Source: Xanthobacteraceae bacterium
Lineage (GTDB): Bacteria; Pseudomonadota; Alphaproteobacteria; Rhizobiales; Xanthobacteraceae
DNA length: 6,826 nucleotides
Direction: 5' to 3'
Assembly: GCA_030043285.1 (NCBI GenBank)
Contig: JASHXZ010000131.1
Span: 1 to 6,826, forward strand
Translations under genes and position numbers: made by a program
Notes under the pieces: model-generated
Told to the model about the DNA's origin: nothing
Databases searched by the model: none
The model's input: the letters and a program-made list of their open reading frames with translations, nothing else
Shown: positions 1 through 6,022 of the stretch, piece after piece
Position numbering within the stretch: the first letter of the stretch is position 1
How the letters are laid out: every line of letters begins with the position of its first letter

Positions 1-736
1 CGGCCTGCAGCCGCTGATCGGCGGCGAGGATGGGATGCTGCTCGGCGAACTGAAAAAGCTCAACCGAACAATCTGGATTCTGTCCGACCCCGATGTCATG
101 TCCAATCACGGCTTGCCGCGCGCCGGCAACGCGGCGCTGGCGGCCGCCATGATCGAGCGCCTGCGCCATGGCAGCGGCCGCGTCGTGTTCGATGAGACGA
201 TCCACGGCTTTGTCGGCGTGCCGGCCAACCCGCTGGCGCTGCTGTTTCGCTTTCCTTTCGTCATCGCAACGCTGCTCGGTGCCATCACGGTGGCGCTGTT
301 GCTGTGGGCGAGCCTCGGACGCTTCGGCGCGCCGCAGGCGGCGCCGCCGCCGCTTAATGCCGGGCGGCAGACGTTGCTGCAGAACATCGCCAAGCTGGTC
401 GAGTTCACCGGTCATCAGGAAATTATGATCAGGCGCTATGTGCTGGAAACCGTGCGCGATGCCGGTCGCCAGCTGCACGCGCCGCGCGGGCTCTCGAGCG
501 CCGCGCTGGTCGCCTGGTTGCAGCGCGTCGGCGCCGCCCGCGGCGTCGATGTCGATTGCGCCGCGGTGATCGGCGAAGCCGAACGCCTTGGCGATGGCCG
601 CCGCCGCAGCGCCCCCACCCTAACCCTCCCCCGCGAGCGGGGGAGGGGAGGGAGGGGGATGCGGCTGGCGCGAGATATTTATCGCTGGAGGGGGGAAATC
701 GTCGATGGACGTAAAGGACATCCGCGCGGTCGCTGA
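1..736 (+). CDS. DUF4350 domain-containing membrane protein (5' partial)
   Basis: The reading frame is open from base 2, so the true start lies upstream; 244 residues are visible. The fragment has the features of the end of a DUF4350 domain: WILSDPD (25-31), a following N-x-GL and GNAA stretch (35-45), and VVFDETIHG (61-69). One membrane helix follows (about 85-105), then a soluble, probably cytoplasmic, tail. The family has no established reaction. It is found beside MoxR and DUF58 genes, as here, which suggests a partner of that ATPase system. Residues 204-219 are encoded by a palindromic repeat (see the repeat entry) and read as low-complexity Arg/Gly/Pro. After them, [10 protein letters not shown] (221-230) again looks like ordinary protein. 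The stop codon at 734-736 lies 32 bases inside the MoxR gene. The family call is from motif memory; the frame itself is clear. Confidence 0.85.
   Translation, partial: GLQPLIGGEDGMLLGELKKLNRTIWILSDPDVMSNHGLPRAGNAALAAAMIERLRHGSGRVVFDETIHGFVGVPANPLALLFRFPFVIATLLGAITVALLLWASLGRFGAPQAAPPPLNAGRQTLLQNIAKLVEFTGHQEIMIRRYVLETVRDAGRQLHAPRGLSSAALVAWLQRVGAARGVDVDCAAVIGEAERLGDGRRRSAPTLTLPRERGRGGRGMRLARDIYRWRGEIVDGRKGHPRGR
612..658. repeat. GC-rich palindromic repeat inside the DUF4350 gene
   Basis: The core is a perfect inverted repeat. CCCTCCCCCGC at 624-634 pairs with GCGGGGGAGGG at 637-647, with only GA between the arms. Imperfect outer arms (C-rich 612-620, G-rich 650-658) extend the symmetry to about 47 bases. 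Sequences of this form are familiar as dispersed repeats in Hyphomicrobiales genomes and usually lie between genes; that is recalled, and only one copy is in this window. Here it is translated in frame as part of the DUF4350 protein. In the mRNA it would form a very stable hairpin ending about 29 bases before the MoxR ribosome binding site, so it may affect transcript stability or relative expression. It is not an intrinsic terminator, since no U-tract follows. Confidence 0.8.
687..695 (+). promoter_or_regulatory. Ribosome binding site of the MoxR gene
   Basis: GGAGGGGGG at 687-695 ends 9 bases before the ATG at 705. It is purine-rich and a good match to the 16S anti-Shine-Dalgarno sequence, and it supports 705 as the start. 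It lies inside the end of the DUF4350 frame, consistent with coupled translation. Confidence 0.7.
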
Positions 737-1661
737 CGGTATTCGCGGCGAAGTCCGCAAGGCCGTCGTCGGCCAGGACGACGTCATGACCCTGATGCTG
801 ACCAGCCTTCTGGTCGGCGGTCACATCTTGCTCGAAGGCGTGCCCGGAACGGCGAAGACCCTGATTACGCGGGCGTTCGCCGCGGCGCTCACGCTGCAGT
901 TCGGTCGCATCCAATTCACCCCCGACCTGATGCCGGGCGACGTCCTTGGCACCAACCTGTTCAATTTCCAGACCAACAGCTTCGTCCTGACCAAGGGGCC
1001 GATCTTCACTCAGCTTTTGCTCGCCGACGAGATCAATCGGACACCGCCGAAGACCCAGGCCGCGCTGCTGCAGGCGATGAACGAGCGGATCGTTACCATC
1101 GACGGCAAGGACTATGCGCTCGGCGACGACTTCATGGTCGTGGCGACCCAGAATCCGATCGAGCAGCAGGGCACCTATCCGTTGCCGGAAGCGCAGCTCG
1201 ACCGCTTTCTGTTCAAGATCATCATCGACCACCCGAGCCGCGACGAGGAACGCGAGATCGTGCGGCGGCACGGCCACCGCTCGGCGATGCCGCGGCTGCA
1301 AGACTTCGACATCAAGCCGGTGGCCGACAGCGCCTTGCTCGGCGCCACGCGCGAGGCGGTGAGCGACATCCGCCTCACCGAGCCGCTGATCGATTACATC
1401 GTCGATGTGATCCGGGCCACCCGCGCCCACTCGTCGCTCGAGGTCGGTGCCTCGACCCGCGCCGCCAACATGCTGGCGTCGGCGGTGCGCGCCTTTGCGG
1501 TGCTGCAGGGCCGCGACTTCGTCATTCCGGACGACATCAAGGCGCTGGCGCTGCCGGTGCTGCGGCACCGGCTGACGGTTTCGCCCAGCGCCGAGATCGA
1601 GGGGCTGACCACCGATCGCATTCTGCGCGAAGTTCTCGATCAGACTCCGGCGCCGCGATGA
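705..1661 (+). CDS. MoxR-family AAA+ ATPase
   Basis: The product is a 318-residue cytoplasmic AAA+ ATPase of the MoxR family, full length for the group. MoxR proteins act as ATP-driven chaperones that mature or insert cofactors in partner complexes, often with a vWA or DUF58 partner encoded next door. Visible motifs are Walker A GVPGTAKT (45-52), Walker B LLLADE (104-109) followed by [17 protein letters not shown], sensor 1 in VVATQNP (N150), the family signature [13 protein letters not shown] (156-168), and a sensor-2 arginine in GASTRAA (R252) within the helical lid. All catalytic residues appear intact. The ATG at 705 follows a strong ribosome binding site. The stop overlaps the DUF58 start as ATGA (1658-1661). 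The substrate cannot be told from sequence; the neighbours point to an envelope process. I give no symbol because several unrelated moxR paralogues exist. Confidence 0.97.
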   Translation: MDVKDIRAVADGIRGEVRKAVVGQDDVMTLMLTSLLVGGHILLEGVPGTAKTLITRAFAAALTLQFGRIQFTPDLMPGDVLGTNLFNFQTNSFVLTKGPIFTQLLLADEINRTPPKTQAALLQAMNERIVTIDGKDYALGDDFMVVATQNPIEQQGTYPLPEAQLDRFLFKIIIDHPSRDEEREIVRRHGHRSAMPRLQDFDIKPVADSALLGATREAVSDIRLTEPLIDYIVDVIRATRAHSSLEVGASTRAANMLASAVRAFAVLQGRDFVIPDDIKALALPVLRHRLTVSPSAEIEGLTTDRILREVLDQTPAPR

Positions 1662-2971
1662 TCCGGCCGACGCTCGCGGCAGTGCTTCTGTTTGGCGGCG
1701 GCGTTCCGTTGGCGTTGTTTATCGTCATCGTCGATCCGAACCTGTGGGTGCTGTCGTTCGACTATGGGCTGCTTGTGCTGATCGTCGGCGCGACCGATTT
1801 TGCGCTGGCCTGTCCGTCGCGTTCGCTCAGCATCAAGGTTGTGGTGCCCGAGCGGCTCTATATCGGCGAGCGCGGCGCCAGCGAGATTACGCTCGCTGCC
1901 CGCGGCTTCCGCCGCGCGGTGCGCTTCGCTGCGATCGCCGAGCAGCGCGGCGACGTCGAGCCGTCCGAGATGTCTGCTGGCGAGATCGCCCCGGGCGCGG
2001 AGACGCGGCTTGCCTTGCCGATTGTGCCGCGCCGGCGCGGCCGCGTTTCCGTCGATCGCATTTGGCTGCGCTGGCGCAGCTCGCTCGCGCTCGTCGAGTT
2101 CGTGCGCCAAGTTCCTGTCGAGCGCAGCATCGACGTGTTGCCCAACGTGCGCGGCGTCCACGGCACTGCTTTGCAGTTCTTCGTCCAGGAGGCGATCTAC
2201 GGCATCAAGGCGCAGCTGCAGAAAGGTGAGGGCGCCGAGTTCGAGGCGCTGCGCGAATATGTGCCGGGGCTGGACAGCCGCTACATCGACTGGAAGCATT
2301 CGGCGCGCCACCGCAAGCTGGTCTGCAAGGAATTTCGCACCGAGCGTAACCATCAAGTCGTCATGGCGCTGGACACCGGCTATCTGATGCTCGAGCCGGT
2401 CGACGGCCTTACCCGCCTCGATCATGCGATCAACGCCGCCCTGGTGCTGGGCTGGGTATCGCTGCAGGGCGGCGACCTGGTCGGCGTCTGTGGTTTCGAC
2501 GCGCGCATGCGCCAATACCTGGCGCCGGTTCGCGGCGTTTCAGGCTTTGGCCGGCTGCAGCGCGCCGCCGCCGAGCTCGACTATCATCATCAGGAGACCA
2601 ATTTCACGCTGGGGCTTGCCGAGCTCAACGCCCGGCTCAGGCGCCGCGCGCTGGTGATCGTATTCACCGACTTCGTCGATTCGATCACAGCCGAGCTGAT
2701 GATCGAGAGCATGCAGCGCATCGCCAATCGGCACCTGATCGTGTTCGTCACCCAGCGCGGCTCGTTTTTGCAGCGCGCGGTCGAGGCGGCGCCGGAACGC
2801 TTCACCAACGTGGCGCAGGCCGTCATCGCCCACGACTTTCTGCGCGAGCGCAGCATCGTGTTCGAACGGCTGGAGCGGCTCGGCGTGCATTGCCTTGACG
2901 TGCCGAGCCGCGGCTTGCCGGTGGCGCTCATCAATCGCTATCTCCTGATCAAGCAACGCGGGCTGATATGA
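1658..2971 (+). CDS. DUF58 domain-containing protein (vWA-like), MoxR partner
   Basis: The product has 437 residues. Two hydrophobic segments near the N-terminus (about 5-25 and 32-50) should anchor it in the inner membrane. A beta-rich region follows (about 55-160), then the DUF58 domain. Its hallmark stretch includes [15 protein letters not shown] (190-204) and [10 protein letters not shown] (208-217), followed by a vWA-like fold with ALDTG (237-241) in place of a full DxSxS metal site and VIVFTDFVD (333-341). DUF58 proteins are regularly encoded directly after moxR genes and are thought to be their adaptors or clients; no reaction is established. The gene starts within the MoxR stop codon and ends by overlapping the SpoIIM start (ATGA at 2968-2971). 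The incomplete metal-site motif is usual for the family, as far as I recall, and is not evidence of decay. Confidence 0.95.
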   Translation: MIRPTLAAVLLFGGGVPLALFIVIVDPNLWVLSFDYGLLVLIVGATDFALACPSRSLSIKVVVPERLYIGERGASEITLAARGFRRAVRFAAIAEQRGDVEPSEMSAGEIAPGAETRLALPIVPRRRGRVSVDRIWLRWRSSLALVEFVRQVPVERSIDVLPNVRGVHGTALQFFVQEAIYGIKAQLQKGEGAEFEALREYVPGLDSRYIDWKHSARHRKLVCKEFRTERNHQVVMALDTGYLMLEPVDGLTRLDHAINAALVLGWVSLQGGDLVGVCGFDARMRQYLAPVRGVSGFGRLQRAAAELDYHHQETNFTLGLAELNARLRRRALVIVFTDFVDSITAELMIESMQRIANRHLIVFVTQRGSFLQRAVEAAPERFTNVAQAVIAHDFLRERSIVFERLERLGVHCLDVPSRGLPVALINRYLLIKQRGLI

Positions 2972-4062
2972 GCGAAATCGCCGCCATGATCGAGCAAGTG
3001 CGGCCCCCCCGGATGGCGGCGCCGCGTGCCGCCAAGCCCGAGCTTGTGCTTAAGAGCAGCGAGTTTCGCAAAGGCCGCGAAGTCGGCTGGCGCGAGCTCG
3101 AACGGCTCGTCCAGCAGATCGAGCGCCGCGGCGTTCGTTCGCTCTCGCTCGACGATCTGCAGCAATTGCCGATCCTCTATCGCGCCGCATTGTCGTCGCT
3201 GTCGGTGGCGCGCACCATCGCTCTCGATCGCAATCTTCTGCTCTACCTCGAGAATCTCGCGTTGCGCTCCTATTTCGCGGTCTACGCCGCACGCGCCAAC
3301 CCGGTCGCGGGGTTGCGCGAGTTCTTTGTCCACGACCTGCCGGAGGCGGTTCGGGCCGCGCGCTGGCACATTCTGATTGCCGCCATAGCGCTGCTGGTCG
3401 GCGTGGCGGCCGGTTTTATGTTGACGGCGCACGACGAGGCCTGGTTCTCCTCGTTGGTGCCTTCGGGTTTGGCAGGCGGGCGCGGGCCGGCGTCGAGCGC
3501 GGCGGATCTTCGCGCCCGGGAGCTGTTCGCGCCGTGGCCGGGCGCGGCGGCGGCGTTCGGCGTTTTCGCCAACGTGCTGTTCAGCCACAATACGCTGATC
3601 GGGCTGATGTGCTTTGGCCTCGGGCTCGCCGCCGGCATTCCGACGCTGATGCTCACCGTCTATCAGGGCTTGTCGCTCGGCGCGTTCGTTGCGCTGCATT
3701 TCGATCGCGGCCTGACGATCGCGTCGCTCGGCTGGCTGTCGATCCACGGCACCACCGAGCTCGGCGCGCTGATCCTGTTGGTGGCGGGCGGTCTGGTGAT
3801 TGCCGACAAGATCCTGTTTCCCGGCCGCTATGCGCGCCTGGAAAATCTTGCCCTGCACGGTCGGCAAGCGGCGCAGATGGCGGTCGGGGGAATCCTGATG
3901 TTGTTCGTGGCCGGAATTCTCGAAGGCGGCTTCCGCCAGCTGGTGGCGAGCACGCCCGCGCGCTTCGCCATTGGATTCGGCATGGCAGTGTTATGGCTCG
4001 TTTATTTTAGCTGCTGCGGCCGCAGAGCGCGGCCAAGAACCGGGCCAGGAACGCAGCCATGA
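2968..4062 (+). CDS. SpoIIM-family (stage II sporulation protein M-like) integral membrane protein
   Basis: The product has 364 residues. A cytoplasmic N-terminal part (1-130) contains the helical pattern typical of long SpoIIM homologues in moxR clusters: LPILYRAALSSLSVAR (67-82), then DRNLLLYLENLALRSYFAVY (87-106). Membrane segments follow at about 132-152, 193-212, 213-231, 251-279 (containing SIHGTTELGA, the conserved His-Gly-x-x-Glu of the family), 303-325 and 332-348. Bacillus SpoIIM works with SpoIID and SpoIIP in peptidoglycan remodelling at the engulfing septum. Nothing here suggests sporulation, so only a general envelope role can be inferred. No good ribosome binding site precedes 2968; the ATGA overlap implies coupled reinitiation. 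In-frame ATGs at 2986 and 3013 are less likely starts. The last 12 residues are tetrapeptide repeats encoded by a tandem repeat. Confidence 0.9.
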   Translation: MSEIAAMIEQVRPPRMAAPRAAKPELVLKSSEFRKGREVGWRELERLVQQIERRGVRSLSLDDLQQLPILYRAALSSLSVARTIALDRNLLLYLENLALRSYFAVYAARANPVAGLREFFVHDLPEAVRAARWHILIAAIALLVGVAAGFMLTAHDEAWFSSLVPSGLAGGRGPASSAADLRARELFAPWPGAAAAFGVFANVLFSHNTLIGLMCFGLGLAAGIPTLMLTVYQGLSLGAFVALHFDRGLTIASLGWLSIHGTTELGALILLVAGGLVIADKILFPGRYARLENLALHGRQAAQMAVGGILMLFVAGILEGGFRQLVASTPARFAIGFGMAVLWLVYFSCCGRRARPRTGPGTQP

Positions 4063-4082
4063 ACGCAGCCACGAACGCGGCG
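4023..4082 (+). repeat. 12-bp tandem repeat spanning the SpoIIM stop and RDD start
   Basis: Five consecutive 12-base units begin at 4023 (degenerate), 4035, 4047, 4059 and 4071. The consensus is close to ANGAACGCAGCC. In the SpoIIM frame they encode RARP, RTGP and GTQP before the stop. In the RDD frame they encode MNAA and TNAA. The unit at 4059 carries a T where others have A, G or C, and that T makes both the ATG of the RDD gene and the TGA of the SpoIIM gene. Twelve is a multiple of three, so gain or loss of units would keep both genes in frame. Confidence 0.8.
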
Positions 4083-5024
4083 CAGGATTCTCCCGAGCGA
4101 AATTCTCCGGCCGGCGTGCCGCCGCCCGCACATGCGCAGACGGTGCAAGTGTTCGACGAGGGGCGGCGGCAGAAGCGTGAGATCGTCACGCCCGAGGGGG
4201 TGCCGATCAGCGTCGAGATCGCCGATTACGGCGAACGCCTCACCGCGTTCGCCATCGATTTTGCGATCTGGACGCTGCTGACGATTGCGATTTACCTGCC
4301 GATCTTTGCGCTGATCGGTGCAACGCACGGCAGTCTGATTGCCGTTGGCATCGCGCTGTTTTTCGGCTTCCTCGTCCGCAATCTCTATTTCATTTATTTT
4401 GAGCTGGCATGGCAGGGCGCCACGCCTGGCAAGCGCGTCGTCGGGCTGCGCGTGATCGACCGCGGCGGCGGACCGCTGACGGCCTCCGCCGTGATCGCGC
4501 GCAATCTGACCCGCGAGATCGAAATGTTCATTCCGCTCGGAATCCTGCTGCAGAGCGGGCATTCAGCGAGCGGAGCGGTCGATTGGAGCCAACTGTCGCT
4601 CGGGGTGTGGCTGTTGTTCTTTGCCGCGCTGCCGGCCATCAACCGCGACCGCATGCGCGGCGGCGACTTGATCGCCGGCACCATGGTCGTGGCGCTGCCG
4701 CGTCGGGCGCTGTCGAGCGATCTGGTCGAGCACGCGATGCAGTTCGCTTTTACCACGCCGCAGCTGCGGGCCTACGGCGCGTTCGAATTGCAGGTGCTGG
4801 AAGAGCTGCTGCGGCGTCCGCGCAATGCGGAGACGCTGCGCGTGCTCGACGAGGTCTGCGACAAGATCTGCCGCAAGATCGGCTGGAGCGAGCCGGTCCC
4901 GCGCCGCGAAGTCATGACTTTCCTGCGCGACTTCTATACCGCCGAACGCGCCTATCTGGAGCGCGAGCAGCTGTTCGGCAGGAGCAAAGCCGACAAGTAC
5001 GCGCAGCCGGCCGGCAGCGCTTGA
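4059..5024 (+). CDS. RDD-family membrane protein with soluble C-terminal domain
   Basis: The product has 321 residues. A Pro/Ala-rich N-terminus (1-53) precedes the RDD domain (about 54-213). That domain has GERLTAFAID (58-67) at the start of helix 1 with the typical Arg and Asp, a second helix pair (about 91-117), GATPGKRVVGLRVID (120-134, the clearest family signature), a further hydrophobic stretch (about 176-193), and NRDRMRGGDLIAGT (195-208). A soluble C-terminal part (220-321) is predicted helical: FTTPQLRAYGAFELQVLEELLR (231-252) and a terminal FLRDFYTAERAYLE (288-301). RDD proteins are poorly understood; some have been linked to ion transport, which should not be assumed here. The last gene of the operon, it overlaps the SpoIIM stop and has a weak CCAGGA ribosome binding site (4045-4050). 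It ends 22 bases before the converging gene. Confidence 0.9.
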   Translation: MNAATNAAQDSPERNSPAGVPPPAHAQTVQVFDEGRRQKREIVTPEGVPISVEIADYGERLTAFAIDFAIWTLLTIAIYLPIFALIGATHGSLIAVGIALFFGFLVRNLYFIYFELAWQGATPGKRVVGLRVIDRGGGPLTASAVIARNLTREIEMFIPLGILLQSGHSASGAVDWSQLSLGVWLLFFAALPAINRDRMRGGDLIAGTMVVALPRRALSSDLVEHAMQFAFTTPQLRAYGAFELQVLEELLRRPRNAETLRVLDEVCDKICRKIGWSEPVPRREVMTFLRDFYTAERAYLEREQLFGRSKADKYAQPAGSA

Positions 5025-5046
5025 CACCAAGCATTGCGCTTTGAGC

Positions 5047-5781
5047 TCAGTCGAACACCGACGCGATCTTGTCGGTATCGACGCCTTCCTTGGCAACGCG
5101 CAGATCGTGATAGGCCACCACCACCATGATGGCGTTGAAGGCGCCGGCCAGCGCGCCCCAGATCAGATTGAGTAACAGCGATAATGCGAAGCCGCCGATC
5201 AGGGCGCCTATCCGGCCTGCCAGGCCGCTGCCGATCGCGACGACGATGGCGACCAGAAACCACAGGCCGAAAATCGCCCAGCGGTGCCCCTTGGTCAGCT
5301 CCCGGCTGCGCCCCAGGCTTTGCATTGGGCCCAACCGTTCGACGATGCACGCCGGCATGGCAACGAACAGCATCGTCAGCACAATGAAACCGGGTACCAC
5401 GAAGAACAATGCGGCAATCCCGGCGAAAAGTCCCACCAGGATCGCAACGCCAAGGACCGGAAAAAGCCGGTTCAGCCCGACCTGGGCCGAGGCCATCAGG
5501 TTGACGGGCCGGCCGCGCATATCCTCGAAGGCGCCAAACAGCACGATGGCTTCGCTCAGTGCGTTCAGCACGATGCTCAGCAGCACCCCTACGAGGATCA
5601 AGAGGAGAACGTGGCTGGTGCTGATGCGTTGGCCCCTTTCTGCCATGAGCCAGAGACTGGGCAGATAGGCGATCGCCGTCACCACGCAAAACGGCAACAG
5701 GTTGCGCGACAGCACCGAGAACGTTCGAGAAAGAACCTGGCCGACGCGAAATTCACCTTCGCTGTAGCGACCGTCACTCAT
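5047..5781 (-). CDS. Six-helix integral membrane protein, GPDPase membrane-domain-like
   Basis: The product has 244 residues, reading leftward from the ATG at 5781. The start is chosen because GGGGGAGG lies 5 bases upstream and because the protein begins with a typical MSDGRYSEGEFRVG leader. The open frame extends to 5922, but the added residues look like non-coding sequence. About six membrane helices are visible (29-47, 57-82, 107-128, 130-147, 168-188, 191-224). A cytoplasmic loop carries ERLGPMQSLGRSRELTKGHRW (148-168), the amphipathic 'S-L-x-R-S-x-x-L-T-x-G' loop shared by this membrane family. The C-terminus YHDLRVAKEGVD (224-235) is also typical. Such proteins resemble the membrane domain fused to some glycerophosphodiester phosphodiesterases, but no catalytic domain is present, so no enzyme activity should be assigned. 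It stands alone, converging on the RDD gene and diverging from the amidohydrolase gene. Confidence 0.85.
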   Translation of the reverse strand: MSDGRYSEGEFRVGQVLSRTFSVLSRNLLPFCVVTAIAYLPSLWLMAERGQRISTSHVLLLILVGVLLSIVLNALSEAIVLFGAFEDMRGRPVNLMASAQVGLNRLFPVLGVAILVGLFAGIAALFFVVPGFIVLTMLFVAMPACIVERLGPMQSLGRSRELTKGHRWAIFGLWFLVAIVVAIGSGLAGRIGALIGGFALSLLLNLIWGALAGAFNAIMVVVAYHDLRVAKEGVDTDKIASVFD

Positions 5782-5786
5782 GAATG

Positions 5787-5794
5787 CCTCCCCC
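5787..5794 (-). promoter_or_regulatory. Ribosome binding site of the membrane protein gene
   Basis: On the minus strand the sequence reads GGGGGAGG and ends 5 bases before the ATG at 5781. It is the strongest Shine-Dalgarno match upstream of this gene and decides the start over the longer frame that opens at 5922. Confidence 0.75.
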
Positions 5795-5798
5795 AGTG

Positions 5799-5818
5799 GG
5801 CGAAGCCGGGCCTTCGCC
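5799..5818 (-). promoter_or_regulatory. Leader hairpin upstream of the membrane protein gene
   Basis: A perfect 7-bp stem, GGCGAAG at 5799-5805 and CTTCGCC at 5812-5818 (plus-strand letters), encloses a 6-base loop. In a leftward transcript it would form immediately 5' of the ribosome binding site, with 4 bases between. It could modulate translation or simply be a chance GC-rich inverted repeat. No matching riboswitch or known leader class is recognised. Confidence 0.35.
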
Positions 5819-5967
5819 GCACCCAAGCTTATCACGCGGCAACCGGCGAACAAGCAGCGGCAGTCATCGTCATCAACAGAGAATTGATCGCTATCCGCAA
5901 ACCCAATTCCGGTAATCTCCAAGACCGTCCGAGGTCGCGTTTCACGATCCAGCCGGCCGCATTCCGC

Positions 5968-5983
5968 CGCCAGCCAATTGGCG
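5968..5983. promoter_or_regulatory. Palindrome in the divergent intergenic region (possible operator)
   Basis: GCCAATTGGC at 5973-5982 is a perfect 10-bp palindrome, overlapped by CGCCA (5968-5972) and TGGCG (5979-5983), which are also complementary. It lies about 40 bases before the amidohydrolase GTG, where an operator for a dimeric repressor or activator could sit. No convincing -35/-10 pair or recognised regulator consensus is visible. The rest of the 5782-6022 region shows no gene. Confidence 0.3.
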
Positions 5984-6010
5984 TTAAGCTGCTGACTTGC
6001 GAAAGATCAC

Positions 6011-6015
6011 AGGAG
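6011..6015 (+). promoter_or_regulatory. Ribosome binding site of the amidohydrolase gene
   Basis: AGGAG lies 7 bases before a GTG at 6023. It is the only good Shine-Dalgarno match near the N-terminus of this protein and supports a GTG start in place of any downstream ATG. Confidence 0.75.
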
Positions 6016-6022
6016 CGCGTGC

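Noticed and set aside
429..1568. Long minus-strand open frame (379 codons) opposite the DUF4350 and MoxR genes
   Set aside because: It lies opposite two clear genes, is very rich in Arg, His and Gln with no recognisable motif, and is explained by the high GC content of the opposite frame.
1640..2515. Minus-strand open frame (291 codons) opposite the DUF58 gene
   Set aside because: It is a low-complexity composition shadow of DUF58 with no family motif or ribosome binding site.
3004..3010. Run of seven C in the start of the SpoIIM gene as a phase-variation tract or sequencing error
   Set aside because: The run is short for slippage control in GC-rich DNA, and the frame is intact on both sides with conserved protein following.
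2938..3867. Minus-strand open frame (309 codons) opposite the SpoIIM gene
   Set aside because: It is an Arg/Gln/His-rich shadow; the plus-strand protein has conserved family motifs and membrane helices.
5019..5032. Small hairpin (GCTTG, loop ACAC, CAAGC) at the end of the RDD gene as a terminator
   Set aside because: The stem is only 5 bp and no U-tract follows on either strand. The 22-base convergent gap holds no convincing intrinsic terminator.
5782..5922. 47-residue N-terminal extension of the leftward membrane protein
   Set aside because: The strong ribosome binding site just before the ATG at 5781 marks the start, and the extension has no hydrophobic or conserved character.
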